Shown here: positions 9,949 through 21,809 of the stretch, piece after piece | Numbering within the stretch: position 1 is the first letter of the stretch | How the letters are laid out: each line of letters starts with the position of its first letter | Source of the DNA: Skeletonema tropicum | Lineage: Eukaryota; Bacillariophyta; Thalassiosirophyceae; Thalassiosirales; Thalassiosiraceae | DNA length: 64,000 bases | Reading direction: 5' to 3' | Assembly: GCA_037178625.1 (NCBI GenBank) | Contig: CM074143.1 | Location: forward strand, 1,550,001 to 1,614,000 | Translations under genes and position numbers: made by a program | Notes under the pieces: model-generated | The model's database searches: none | The model's input: only the letters and a program-made list of their open reading frames with translations | Told to the model about the DNA's origin: nothing

Positions 9949-11419
9949 ATGGATCCAACAACGACCGATGTTTTGTCCGGCCGCGGAGCTCGGTTCAATC
10001 AAAATCCCGGCAATAAGCAGTTTCGAATGATGCTTGAAGAGAGAAAGGTAGGGCTGACTAAGCATTTCCTACCTACTCATTGATAAATTTAATGGAATGA
10101 ATAACATCAATAGGTCCTCGTAAATTCGTGGCGACCACAAAATATTATATGTTTGGTAACTGATGGAGCGGAATAATATCATCTAACCACGTTACGTTTC
10201 ATGTTTCTGTTTCATTCATCTCCAAAAGGATGCCTACATGACAGGCACGAAGAAGCAAAAGATGGACATCTCCAAAGCCATCGTTGAAGCAATCTACTCG
10301 ATGGATCCACCTGGCCGGTTTCTCAAGAAGTGTCCTGATACTGGTCAATGGAAAGAGCTATCGAGGAGAGATGCAGCCGATAGGGCAGCCCAAGCGATGG
10401 CATTTATAATCAAGGGGGAATCTCTGAAAGAGAAGAGGAGGCGTCGTCGGCTAGGATTACCTCCTCCGTCGCAGTCACAGAATGAGGATGGGATGGGTAG
10501 AAAATCATCGCAGAGCGCTGATCCACCGAGTCGTCTTGAACAACACGCGGAAGGCAATCATCATTCATTGTCTGTGGCACATCATGGGCTTGCTACTGGG
10601 AGAGAAGGGGCAGTAGGCACGTGGAATAACGTACAATCTGCAAGAGAGCCGCTTCGTACGCCTCTAAATTCCAATCAACAGCAGGAGCTTCTTCTTCAGC
10701 AACTGCAACCGCAACAATCCAGTGCTTCTAACAGCACCACCCTCCCAACACCTGCAAGCAGTTTCATCAATCAAAATGTTGATCAGAATCGATTTGCACA
10801 GCTACAGCAGCTTTTGCAGACGCTGCAACAGCAACAACAGCAACAACTTCTTCTTCAGCGTCAGTGCACTTTGGTTCTGAATAATCCATTGGGGCAGTTA
10901 CTGCAGCAACAATCTGCACTTCAACCGGCTTTGAATGCTGGGATGATTCATCATCTGCTGAATCAGGCGCAGCAGAAGCAGCAGCAGCAAAATCATCTTC
11001 CCCTCCCTCCTCTCTTGAATCAGCAGAATGTGCACTCATCTTCATCACTTCCAATGCCTGCATCCACATCTGCTCCATTATTGACGGGTCATCCAGCTAA
11101 CAATAATTTCGTACAGAATGTACAGCAGCAGTCTAATGCGAGGGATGATATGTCACACCTGCCTAACTCCCACAGAGGAATATCCGACGCTCCCCACAGA
11201 GCCCAACAAATAGACCAACTGCACAGCAGTCTGATTTTGCAGCAAAATCAGCTTCTTGCGTCAACTTCGGGTGCTTCTTCAAGTAATCTTCAGTTGCCAT
11301 TACTGCAGCAACAGTTGCAAACAGCATTACAGGCAGATTCAAACCATCGCAACTTGCAGCCTCTCCCATCGATTAATCATGCTGGGATAAATACTTCAAC
11401 TGGAGCGCAATCGACTTAG
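9949..11419 (+). CDS. DUF6824-type (DVLxGRG) protein with Gln-rich tail; two exons
   Basis: Exon 1 (9949-10047) encodes DVLSGRGARFNQNPGNKQFR. A GT-AG intron (10048-10228) then joins in phase 0 to DAYMTGTKKQKMDISKAIV, PPGRFLKK, TGQW and a run to about residue 90. The order DVLxGRG..N..GN..FR, then IA..I...I....GRFLKKD...G.W, is the DUF6824 module, which is abundant in diatoms and other stramenopiles and has no established function. A basic patch KRRRRR follows. The rest, about 300 residues, is dominated by Gln, Ser, Leu and Asn. The basic patch and Q-rich tail suggest a nuclear regulatory role, which is inference. Total length is about 429 residues. Confidence 0.85.
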
Positions 11420-11744
11420 CGGCCGGAGAATGACGATGTCGTGCAGAGTGGTTCAGATGAAGACCGCGTTGGATGATGATTAGTTCGTTTACTCGTCCCA
11501 AATCAGCTATACTTCTTCATCTTCACCGCTCATGATTTTCTTCACACTTTTAGTCAGTTTCGATATACTTTTATTACTGATGAATAGACAACAAAAAACC
11601 GAAACAGCATACTTCCTTCCGAAGCAACCCTCCATCCCCACTCCCCACTCTTCCATTGACCTTTATTAAATGTCATTCACTCGCATGCCTTTCAACTCTC
11701 AATAGCTGCATTGTCTAAGCGGCATTTAAAGGTAGGAGGATGGG
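11420..11744. other. 3' flank of the DUF6824 gene, no gene
   Basis: AT-rich, pyrimidine-rich sequence without an open frame of note. Confidence 0.4.
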
Positions 11745-11787
11745 CTAATCGTGCCCTGATGCTAGCCTGATCTTAGCCTGATGCTCG

Positions 11788-12114
11788 CTATTTTGAGAGG
11801 GCGGAAGGCGGAAGTTGAGGAGTGTAGATGTCACTTGTGAGTTTGAGGTTTGGAAGTTGAAGTTGGTGAAAAGGTAAATAAACAACGGAGGATTTGGTAT
11901 GCCGCTCAATTGCCGGCCGGCGAGCTTCGGATCGGACCATTTTGTGGTCAGTCCAACCAGTGATTTTCTGAAGTCTGTAAGACTGTACAATTTGTTGTTC
12001 CTCTAGAGCGAGAGGATATGCCATCTGCCTCTGAATTGTGGTTCGCGCAAGTTCTGGGGAGAAGGGCATGGATGTGGAGAATCGGATGTTTGTACATAGC
12101 GCTCTCCTGGCCAT
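11788..12114 (-). CDS. Unrecognised ORF, possible mitochondrial-type N-terminus
   Basis: A 108-codon frame starting MARRALCTNIRFSTSMPF has the Arg/Ser-rich, acid-poor beginning expected of a mitochondrial presequence. It continues with ALEEQQIVQSYRLQKI. Two other frames are also open across the same interval, so this could be one exon of a spliced gene or an accident. No family is recognised. Confidence 0.25.
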   Translation of the reverse strand: MARRALCTNIRFSTSMPFSPELARTTIQRQMAYPLALEEQQIVQSYRLQKITGWTDHKMVRSEARRPAIERHTKSSVVYLPFHQLQLPNLKLTSDIYTPQLPPSALSK

Positions 12115-12725
12115 CTATCCGACCATGCTTCATGATGACGTCAACGGTGCCTAACACTAACTGTGAACAGTGACAGAGTAGGTGCGGTGAGACAGTTACT
12201 ACTAAGTCATCGATCATTAAATCTACACCTTGCGCATTCTGAGAATGGTTCTACATTTTCATCACTAATAGTGATGGTATTCTAGCTAATCAGCGGTCTA
12301 TTGACCTTCTCAGAAATTGTGCTAGTGCTAGTTGGTACTGATTCTGATTCTTTCCGCCAGGCGCCAGAGGCCAGTGATTAACTTATAGGATTAGGAAGGG
12401 GGCTTTTGTATGTCGCAAAGGCCGAAGGCTGTGCCATCGTGCCCCTGGGTCGAAGTCACTCTGGCAGTGACAGGGCATTAACAGTACGGCTTATCTCAGA
12501 AACGCAATAGATTTGGAGTAAGTTAATACTGACACGCCAAAAGCTTTGCCTCGTTGTCATTGGGATTATTAAGCTCGTTGAAGTTGAAAAGCAAGTTCAA
12601 TTACACGTTGGACTGGATCTACATTTAGATTAAGTCAGTCGGATCATGGAGTAATTTAGCCCACTACCACTAATGGGTCTTCTGAATTCAAATTCAGAAG
12701 CCAGTCTCAGTCACATCCTTCTCTT

Positions 12726-13139
12726 TCAGCTTGAGCAGTTGCGAATCAAGGAAGGAACAGCAGTGAGAGGCTGAGGAAACCTCAACAATGGCTTGTTACA
12801 GTAAACAAAGTCAAAGATAACTAGAAGCTTTGTAGATGATTGAATCATCAAATCCCTTTCGATGTGTGGAACGTAAGAGAGGTGAGAGTGAGAGCCGAAG
12901 GCATTAACATATGTCCTTGGTGGGAGAACTACTTCAAACCAGAAGGGTTTCCGGCTCTTGCATGACATCATGTAAATACACTGAAATATCTTGACCCGCA
13001 GCTTTTGGCTGTAAGTATGTATGTAGGCTCGCTGGGGTATGGTAGCGATGAAAAGACTTGAAGTATGATTATGTACCTGAGACTTTGTAAATTTGAGCGG
13101 TACTCCACACAGCATTGGCTCTATCTCAGATTGGCTCAT
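12726..13139 (-). CDS. Unrecognised ORF divergent from the epimerase-like gene
   Basis: A 137-codon frame begins at 13139 and is head-to-head with the gene starting at 13293. A CAG|GTACAT donor and a later TTTCAG acceptor are visible inside it, so it may really be a short first exon (MSQSEIEPMLCGVPLKF...) plus an intron. No domain is recognised. Confidence 0.25.
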   Translation of the reverse strand: MSQSEIEPMLCGVPLKFTKSQVHNHTSSLFIATIPQRAYIHTYSQKLRVKIFQCIYMMSCKSRKPFWFEVVLPPRTYVNAFGSHSHLSYVPHIERDLMIQSSTKLLVIFDFVYCNKPLLRFPQPLTAVPSLIRNCSS

Positions 13140-13292
13140 TCACCCAAAAATCTCAACATCTCATTCTATCTCAAGCCATGAATGAAAAACAGTCGCGTCG
13201 GGCGGCCGTTCGTTTTATGATGCAAGTTAGGAGTGCATTCAATCAAGCTCTCTCAATCAACTCCTCATGATATTATATAATCGATTATAACC

Positions 13293-16200
13293 ATGGTGAA
13301 GAATCGTCGTGGCGGCCGGTCCTCTCCACAAGACAATGACATGACATCAGACAGCAACAACAAAAACAACGATCATCGAACACTATCTCCCTCTTTCCCC
13401 CCCTCAGCTCCAGACCCCTTCATGAGTGACTCGCCTCGACAATCACGTCCGCAGCCATCTCAATCAACAAGTCATTATTTTATGGATGGCGGACTTCATC
13501 ATCGCAGCAGTAGGGCCACTTCATTGACTATCGATCATCGCTCTCTGCCATCGACGGTAACCAATAATAATAATATTAGTCACAGCAATAACAATGTTGC
13601 ACGTCCATCGAGATTGTTTCGCTTGTACAATCCATATCATGGCAATCGACAAGGCAAATTCAGCATTTCAATATCGAAAGTTCTGCAGTGTCTTTTCACA
13701 GTGTTACTGATTGGCCATGTTAGTTTACTGCTGTACACTCATGCTCTGTGGAATCAGGATGATTCGGCTAGTGCCAACAATCAGAATTGGAATCATGGGG
13801 TGAATCATCAGAGAGATAATGGACAATCGTCTGGAGGGGTGAGGTCTTCTTCATCATCATCATCTTCTTCTTTGAACCGTGATTATGAGGAGCACTCACG
13901 TCATGATATCAACAATAAAAATGAAGCAATTGATACCGAGGAGGATGCAACTTCGAACAACAATGTAGACGAAACAATGACTAATGAAGGTGATGATTAT
14001 CGAATAGTATCATTGCATGATTTGTTCTTTCGTACACGTCGTCATGGAAGGAGGAAGCCAAGAAGAAGAAGTAGTAGTGAGAGCAACAAGAGTCATGAGT
14101 TATCATCAGTTCGAGTACCATTTGTGTTTGATTCGTCTTGGCAGGAGCAGCATGATTTCACAGAGAAGAAGATTTCGAAGAATGGCATAGATAATCAACA
14201 ATATGTGGAAATGGCAAGGCGTGAGCAAAATGAACGACGACAAAATCGAAAGAGGAGGACGACACCTCCCCCCATCGCTCCATCCACTCAACAAAAACAG
14301 CAGGAGCAAGAGTTGGACAATGCACCTCCAATATGGTACAACTTAGACCATTCATCTTACAATACAGTCTTGACCAATCAAAAACGATGGCAAAACGACA
14401 AAGAATACACCACAGAATCATCACCTCTCCTCGATACCAACATGAACCTCTGTGGAAAATACGCCCAACAAGCATCATCTACCCATCCACAAAATTATTA
14501 TCCACCCATCATCTCTTCTTCTTCCTCCTCCTCACCATCAAATTCTCGTCAAGATCACATCATACCACTCAACTCACAATCCAAAGTACTCATTACAGGT
14601 ATACTCTCCCCCCTCGGCTTTCACCTGACATTGGCATTACATCGTCAATGCAACATTACCAATTTTATAGGGGTAGATTCCCAAATGCCAAATGATCCAT
14701 TGAGTCGATTGGAGATGCAAGATCGATTGGAGGTGTTGATGGATGAGTTGTCGACAGGCAGTAGTAGCGATGGTGGTGGTAGTGGTGGTGGTAAAAAGGA
14801 GGGTAGTAGCACTATAACATCAGGAAAGAGTCTGTGGTATGTACCATTTTTGGGGTTGGAACCCAAACATTCCAAAAATGAACCGTTGTCGAGAGTGGAG
14901 GAGAGGGAGCGGAGAGAGCAATTGCTTGTGAAGATGAGGAGTTCTCCTCATCAGTATATTATGGATGAAGACTCGTCGTTGTTGTTTCATTCGCGACCAT
15001 ATGAAAAGTTTGGTATACCACTTAGTCCTGGAGTCAATAATGTGGGATATGGCACTCTAGACCTTATTGCAGAGTATCGTCCTACTCATATTGTTCATCT
15101 TGCTGGGACTCAATCAGATTCTTTGTTGAATTCCAAGCGGCATGATTTACAAAACAAGAAGAAGAAGGGTGAGGGTGATGGAGAGAGCAGTATTAGTTCA
15201 AGACCGCACATGTATGAATTGAGGATGGGTATGGTTGGAATGGAACAGTTGTTGAGTAGTGCTGTCGCTCAGACTATGATACCACCATCATTGGAATCTT
15301 CAGCAGCAGCAGCAGCAAGTAAAGCTTCTTCGACCGCCACACCTCATGTAGTCTACGCCTCATCTTACGATGCACGTTACTACAGTGAAACATCCAAACG
15401 GCTAAACTCCCAACAACAGCAACAAAATCATCATAATCATCATCATCGCAACAAAGAAATCATGCTGGGAGAAGAAGAACAAATCACAAATCGAAAACAT
15501 CATTCCCCCCCACGTGGATTTCACGGAGTCTCCCACCTTATCGACGAAATACTTGCATCGACTTATCACAGTTTGCATGGGATACAACCGATTGGGTTAC
15601 GCTTTGATGCTATTTATGGCCCACGTGGATTTGGTGCACCATCAACTTCGGTGCCTATATTGAATGTCAATCGGATGAGAAAAAATGTGGGTGTGAGTCC
15701 TGACGTGGCTTTGGCGGAGGCAGAGGTGAGGAGGTTGTATCGTAAGTGGATGAAGAGTATCGATGAGACATCCGTGGAAGAGGAGGACGGGGAGTTTAGT
15801 TTGATGGAAGCGTCGGGGTGGTTGCATGCCTCTCATCATCCTAGAGACTTTGTGTTTGTCGAAGGTAAGGTCTGTAGTCTTGGTTGATTTGGAATAATTT
15901 CGTTTACTCATCTCGACCGCTCACGCTTCATTTTGTCATCTCTCAATCTATTCTCTCTCATGCACAACATAGATGCTGTTGGTGCGATCATAGCTGCTAT
16001 GCAATACAGAGCAGCTGAGGGCTCGCCGACAACGTTCAATATTGGTTCCGGGGAGATGAGTACACTCTCAGCTTTTGCTGACAAGATTCAAGAAGTCGCA
16101 TTTGACAACAAGCGAACCACCAGGAGTGTATCGAAGAGTGTGATAGATGTAGAGCGTGCTAATGCCGCTCGATCTGCCGGCTACTCTGCTAATGAATACT

Positions 16201-17792
16201 TGGGCTGGTCGGCCAAAACGACGTTGAAGGATGGTGTTGCAAAGTTGCTTGCGTGGCATTTGGATAGGGCGTTACCACAATTTTCATCATCCACTCTTTC
16301 AGAAGAGCAGGTGGATTATTCTGAAATTGAAGGAGTAGCGAAACACATGGATGGGAAGGATCTCCTGTCGAAGAATAATGTCGAGTCATGCTCTATCGAC
16401 AAGGGTGATGTGACATGCCTTCTTGAGAAGCACACCTATCTTCCGTGCGCATCTGAATGTTCTACAATGTCATGTACCTCTTCGATCTTTGATGACATAT
16501 TGCCAATAGTGCACAGTACTACTGAAGGTTGTTACATGGTTCTCTACACCGCTCCACTTGGCTACGATGTCGAGTCTCTTGATGTGGAGACTGAGTATTC
16601 AGATTCGGGGTCTAGTTTCGAGTACCACGAAGGTAATGTTTGCACAGTAGCATTCGTCCCCTCGGAAAGCACCTTGGTAAAGACTGTGATAGAAGATTTA
16701 CCCGCCAATGCGCAATCAATGTTGGATACATCACCGAGTGATAGTTACAGCACAAAAGTGAAGAAGTTGAATGGGCATTTGGCACACAAGGGCTGGCTCT
16801 TGATATTTGTTGATGGTGCAACTCATCCCCTGCCACCTGAAGAATTGCTCTTACCCAAGTTAGCTCCAGCTCGTCTCTTTCATGCTTCGGTGAGAAGAGC
16901 TATGTATGTCGATGAAAGTTTTTCGCACGCTCCATATCCGGAGGATGCTCTATTCCTTGCAACTGAAACATACCGAGGAGTGACAAAAAGTAGAACTATC
17001 AAGGGTCCAGACGAGAAGGGCAGGGACACGAAATATAAACTTCCAGAGGAGCCCCAACGATATGCTGTCATGTTAGCGTCACAAATGAGAGACATCTCAA
17101 CCGAGGAAGGCCACAAGGTATCTTTGAGAGATGCGACGAGATCCATGATGAATGAAAAAGGTTACGATCAAGATGCTCACGAACTAAAGAAGGTCAAAGC
17201 TCAGCGAGAATTTTATGAACGTGGCCGTTCGCTCATCAACTCGATGGACCTACGCTCCTCAGACCCTTCTCATCGTCACAAGGTTGAAATCAAAGACTTC
17301 ATCCGATCTCAATGGGTCCTCTACAACTTGAAGTTGGAAGAAGGACATCGCGTCCGATGTGATTGGTATAGAGAACACAGTCGCTGGACCGGATCGAACA
17401 CGTTGGACTCGGGCATGGATCATCTCAGCTTCGCGTATGTGATGGCCAAGCGCGAGTTATCACGCAAGATTGTCACTGAGGAGCCTCTTCCGAAAGAGTT
17501 GTCTCTGGCGGAGAAGATTATCAAGGCTGCTACCGATGCACATGAGTGGCATCCAGTATTCTTGGGTGATGGATCCAAGATTCCACTTCACGACCCTTTC
17601 AAAACTTCAACGGCGAAAGCAGTTCCGCTCAATATTGCAGATCGTCCTGAATTCGAATTGGATAAAGTTGAGCCCGAATCAATCGATGGAGACACTGAAA
17701 CTTCGTATTACGTCAGGGTTATGAGTGATGAAGTGATGATGAAAGCTCGTAAGAAATGGTCAAAGTTTGTTGCCAAATTTAACAAACACTAA
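13293..17792 (+). CDS. Membrane-anchored nucleotide-sugar epimerase-like (extended SDR) protein, two exons
   Basis: Exon 1 (13293-15864) and exon 2 (15973-17792) join GAA G|AT across a GT-AG intron. The product is about 1,463 residues. A Ser/Asn-rich cytosolic head precedes one membrane segment near residues 130-150 (LFTVLLIGHVSLLLYTHAL), giving a type II, probably Golgi, topology. The extended-SDR domain starts near residue 430 with VLITGILSPLGF. It includes HIVHLAGTQ, HVVYASSYDARY, GLRFDAIYGPRGFGAP and, in exon 2, DAVGAIIAAM and FNIGSG, as in UDP-glucuronate/UDP-glucose 4-epimerases. The segment aligned with YxxxK reads FHGVSH, so catalytic Tyr and Lys look replaced. The C-terminal 450 residues form an unrecognised Cys-containing domain. 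The role is probably cell-wall or glycan related (inference). Confidence 0.85.
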
Positions 17793-18033
17793 GCCGTCTG
17801 ATAGCTTAGTGACTTGACTTCGCTTATTATTCTCCTGTTGTATACTTATAAACAGAAGTGGAAGAGAATAGATCATGTAGAAAGAATGTTTATACTATGT
17901 AAGATTATGGATTCTTCATACGAACAAAGTTGACGTCAATCTATTATTCGTCTATGTTGATGTAACGCTGAGCTCTGGACACCACACACACACACACTCT
18001 CTCTCTCTCCAGAAGGAGGTACGTTGCAATCCC
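17793..18033. other. Convergent intergenic spacer with CA/CT microsatellite
   Basis: Separates the 3' ends of the epimerase-like gene and the HAD gene. A short (CA)n followed by (CT)n tract lies at about 17982-18011. Confidence 0.6.
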
Positions 18034-19014
18034 CTAATCATCACCATCAGCTTGCCCAAGTATTCCCCTCTCCCTCAAAACCTCCAGTGTCCTCTCTGCA
18101 CTTGTATGGTGCACAAATATCCCCCCTTTCTCTTCCCACGCCTCTCTCAACGACACTCGATCATCAATCAGCACATGATTCTTTCTACTCTCATAATGTT
18201 TGTTTCGACTCCAGCACGTGATGACATTGATGAAACCTTTGCGTTTTCGTCCCGAGACTGCTTCGTGTCTACTCTTTGTGCCTGCCATGTCTACATGATT
18301 GACTTTCAATGACGCTGTAGTAGTAGTAGTAGTAGTAGTTGTTGTTGTAGCATCACCATTAGCTGCTGCAACTGAGATCAATTCACGCTGACACCATGCA
18401 AACTTTTCAGCTCGACTTTGATGATTTCGTGGAACCCCCGTCAATATATCCGGAGGTGAAGGCAATTGAACCAATTCATTCCAGAGAGTTTGCCCATCCG
18501 CTGTCCATGGTAAGTTGGCGTAAAAATTTGGCGTGGAACTAATTCGTCCCCACTAAAAGATCATTGATAAGTAGGTAATAACCAAAATATGGAGGTGAAT
18601 GTCAAATGAACATAATTATAAGCTGCAAAAGGAGAGCTTCAATCATAATCTTACCATTGTTCCAACTGGGAGCTCGTCAGGCGAACGACCATTGAATAGA
18701 GATTTGACACCCGAGTCAAAATCGACCAATACTCCATCAAGATCACAAAATATTTTATATTTGAACGATGACACGGCGTCATCATCCGCATCGTCATCAG
18801 CTTTGGCGCTTGCCGACTTGAAGAAGCCAGTGAGCGATGATTGTTGCTGCTTGGTCTTCTTTTTGGACGATGATTTTTTATCGGAGGAGCCGCTGCTTCG
18901 TTTCAATGACATTTTGTTATCTGGAAGCGTGCTGATAAACGGCGAAGTGACGAAGCAACAACTGCTGGCTTGAGGGACGAGGGCAATGGCGAAGCGGTTT
19001 GCAGCGAGGGTCAT
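18034..19014 (-). CDS. HAD-superfamily phosphatase with N-terminal PIP box, two exons
   Basis: Exon 1 (18655-19014) ends ATG|GTAAG. Exon 2 (18034-18552) begins after TTTTAG with TGGGGACGA in phase 0, giving about 292 residues. The HAD nucleophile motif is FCDLDGVLVDFDSG (near residue 92). Downstream are FYANLPWTADG, ILTGVP, NHVLIDDR (the acidic motif IV) and GGIFVHH, in the pattern of 5'-nucleotidase-like HAD proteins. Before the domain lies a Lys-rich stretch and QSSLTGFF, a perfect PIP-box (QxxLxxFF) for PCNA binding. The first residues up to the second Met (MSLKRSS) look like an organelle presequence, so two start sites could give organellar and nuclear forms. A GTA-repeat encodes a poly-Thr run in exon 2. 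The substrate is unknown, plausibly a nucleotide. Confidence 0.8.
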
Positions 19015-19104
19015 GAAGAGAGAGATTATTATCTACTTATCAGATCGGCCGGCTCCGTCTTAGCTTGTTCCTTGTTCATCGAGCGAGATGGTGTTGTCGG
19101 TTGT

Positions 19105-19875
19105 CCGTGTCCGCCCCGCCAAAACCTTCAGAGGAACAACAACTTTTTTTCACTACACCTCCACCATAAGTCTTACGCGCGCCCTGGACGCACGCAACCA
19201 TTTTTTTGACACCTCCACCATGGCGGCCTACTAACTAGCCCCGAATTTTATTTCAGATATAGACAAGATATAGACATAAACAATGATACAGTCCTTTAGA
19301 GTTTGTTAATGTGAATGTTGTATACAAAGGAATCGTACTAATATCTCATTTTCTCGCTGAGATATGCATTTTTGTTTACCCATAGTATTTGCTAGACAAA
19401 TTTGGCTAACAAGCTCTAGCTTAGAATGGAACCACTGTTTCTTGGGGGGCTGATGCAACCCAAACTATCCTGACTAGGATTCATCTCCTGAGATATAGGC
19501 TAAAACGGTCCTATCATCGTTTTGGGCATAAAGTAGAGTACATTTGTCAGCCTATCGACCTCCCTACGGCCAATTTACCATGGTGGAGGTGGGTGAAAAA
19601 ATGGTTTTGTTCGCCCACGTGTTTTGGCGGGTCAGGCTTATATTATGGTAAATCCATAGGGAGACCAATAGGCTGGGACATTTACTCTACTTAATGTCGG
19701 AAACGATGATAGGATCGTTGAAAATAAGATATATATCATTCTTTCATACAAGATCCGTATGAGCACACTCGAAAGGGCTGATAATTGGTTCTGTCTATAT
19801 CTTACCTACCTACTTAGGCCGCCATGGTGGAGGTTGGAGTGTCAAAAAAAGGTTTCGTTCCTCTTAGACGGGCGA
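19105..19875. mobile_element. Foldback element built from four copies of a CCTCCACCATGG-centred repeat
   Basis: A motif of the form CCCGCC..AACC..TTTTTTT.CAC..CACCTCCACCATGG occurs at about 19109-19171 and 19189-19227 on the + strand. It recurs at about 19579-19641 and 19822-19871 on the minus strand. A further inverted pair (about 19490-19590 against 19640-19735) contains AGTAGAGTA and TCCTATCATCGTTT. The arrangement is an imperfect multi-arm foldback with no coding frame. Exact ends and target duplication could not be fixed. Confidence 0.5.
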
Positions 19876-20382
19876 AAGACGAAAGACAGTCTTTATGATA
19901 TTGTGTCAATCATGGACAGCACGCAGATCTTTTCCTGATAGCAGAAGAAAAGGTACTCCTAGCTAGCAGAAAAGGTTTTCTCCGCTGAAACAGTCAAAAG
20001 TCAAAACAGAACGGGCCTAAGAAGGCCTTAGCTTAAAATCCTGCTTCGTGGATAAGTATTGGGCCAGGGGCCGTTCTGACGAATCGCAACAAAGATGTGG
20101 CTCCATGCACCAGTGCATCGAAGCCGCAAAGAGTGATAGAATGGGGGATCAAACAAGGGTGGGGGCATGAACTGGCTGAGACCTTTTTCGACGCACGCAT
20201 TATTAAGATGACACATTAGAAAGATAGATAGAGATAGGTAGGCTTCAGCTGATGACCAATGCCTTGCTTGCTCTTTTGTTAGGCGGAGATTTAGTAAGAA
20301 TAGATGTGAAAGGAATATTATACATAGTCGGTGTTAGTTTATCATCTTTAGTGTAGTATCAAATGTTAAGGCAAATCTGTAG
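19876..20382. other. Intergenic, no gene recognised
   Basis: Contains only short frames; the longest (20028-20216, minus) has no recognisable feature. Confidence 0.4.
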
Positions 20383-20874
20383 TCAAGCAGCCGATGCAGT
20401 GCTCGAGCTAGGTCCAACAGAGCTGTCAATCTCAATGAAGCGAGACGTGCCTCTCTCTCGACAAGCACCGTCATACGTCTTTGTCATTACAGTACGTGTT
20501 ACCGAAGTAGAGGGCGCAGTGTCATCATGGTGTCCTCTGCGCGATCCACTTCGCTTCGGGTTCTTGGACGAACAAGACGAGGCTAAGTTGTGCTCCCAAC
20601 TGGAGTCAAAAGCTTCCCATGCCCTGTCTTCTTCTTGTTGAGAGATGCCAGCACCCAATTGGTCTCTGTCAGAGATGTCATCGCGAACCTCTTTCAGAAT
20701 GTCATACTGAGGAAGAGTCAAGCTGTCATAGATACCACAGTGCACAAAGTAATTGTCTTCAGTTGATGACGAAGAATCTATTTCGAGTGCCTGGAGTAGA
20801 CTGTCGATCTCGAATTGGTAGAGAGCTTGGGCGCTGTGGTTGCCTGTGGCGGCAATACGATCACTTAAACTCAT
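20383..20874 (-). CDS. Hypothetical 163-aa protein
   Basis: A single-exon frame with an ATG at 20874 and a natural stop. The N-terminal half (SLSDRIAATG, QFEIDSLLQALEIDS) looks helical and acidic. The C-terminal half is Ser/Thr/Arg-rich, including KNPKRSGSRRGHH, a possible nuclear localisation signal. No family is recognised. A TATA-like TATATATATT lies about 105 bp upstream. Composition and length resemble the small diatom-specific nuclear proteins common in this region. Confidence 0.55.
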   Translation of the reverse strand: MSLSDRIAATGNHSAQALYQFEIDSLLQALEIDSSSSTEDNYFVHCGIYDSLTLPQYDILKEVRDDISDRDQLGAGISQQEEDRAWEAFDSSWEHNLASSCSSKNPKRSGSRRGHHDDTAPSTSVTRTVMTKTYDGACRERGTSRFIEIDSSVGPSSSTASAA

Positions 20875-20980
20875 GATGATAGTGGTTGAATAGATACTAA
20901 ATGTTGATAAGAAAATGGAGCTCTCGACTCTCGCAGTGCGTGTCTATTTAATGAATTGGACGGAGTCTACCAGCGCGGAG

Positions 20981-20990
20981 TATATATATT
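20981..20990 (-). promoter_or_regulatory. TATA-like element upstream of the 20874 start
   Basis: The palindromic run TATATATATT lies about 105 bp 5' of the minus-strand ATG at 20874. Position and composition fit a TATA box; no other promoter evidence is available. Confidence 0.3.
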
Positions 20991-21809
20991 GTATTAATAG
21001 GCTTAAATCTGATTCTTCCGCCCGACGCTGACGTGGCAGTACACCTAAGCAGTGTTAAGTATGCCGATTTGGAAAACGCACTTGTGCTTGCGCTCTCTAA
21101 GTAGAGTACGTGAAGTTCCACTAAATTAGAGTTCGGGTTAGAGACAATTGCTGTATGCAAAATGATTTTCAGAGGTTGCTTACGTCTTATTTTGACACCA
21201 GTCGTTCGTGAGTGATGTAATCGTATTCTAATCACACTTCAAGTCAATGCCAGCTATGCTTCATGCAGCTTTATTTTACATCAGTCATTGTCGTTAATGA
21301 TTAATTAGGGACGCAATTCGACCGATTTTGACTCGTACATATGTAATTAAGTGTGTATCTGAAAACGGCATGAACTGAGAACGCCTTCGCCTTTTTCTCG
21401 CCAGCCGATCCGGCACTCGCAACTGGGACTTCTCTGGGTGCCGGTTGGGAGGCCTCCCATGATAGCGGGCGTGTGGGCGTGCCAGCAACATAGTCTGGTT
21501 GGGGAGTGGTTTCACAAGAGATTTTTGGTCATGTTGAGGGTATATTTTTTATTTTACGGGTACTTTGAGCTGATTCATACCCGATTATCCACAGTGTAGG
21601 GCCTCCTTGGGCGCCGCCCACATGAGAGTACCAAAAGCGCCCTCTATCCCGGCAGGCCCAATGATGTTGTGAAAATCCAGCCAATCATCACAATCCACAT
21701 TCGACATGTTATACAGCTGCGCTGTCAACTTCGATAATATTTTGTAACCATACTCATTGTTGTTTGACTAACTCATAAACCTAAGAGAACCACAACAAAC
21801 ATTGCAACC
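20991..21809. other. Intergenic; hAT-MITE remnant at about 21515-21590
   Basis: No gene is supported. The stretch TTTTGGTCATGTTGAGGG...TTTTACGGGTACTTTGAGCT with ATACCCGATTA resembles the interior of the 8600-8984 hAT MITE (TTTTGGTCATTTCAGGGG...TTTTACGGGTATTTCGAGCT...TACCTGATTA). It is read here as a degraded fragment of the same family. Confidence 0.4.

Noticed and set aside
10767..11078. Ala-rich minus-strand ORF
   Set aside because: Reverse complement of the CAG/CAA-rich Gln tract of the DUF6824 gene.
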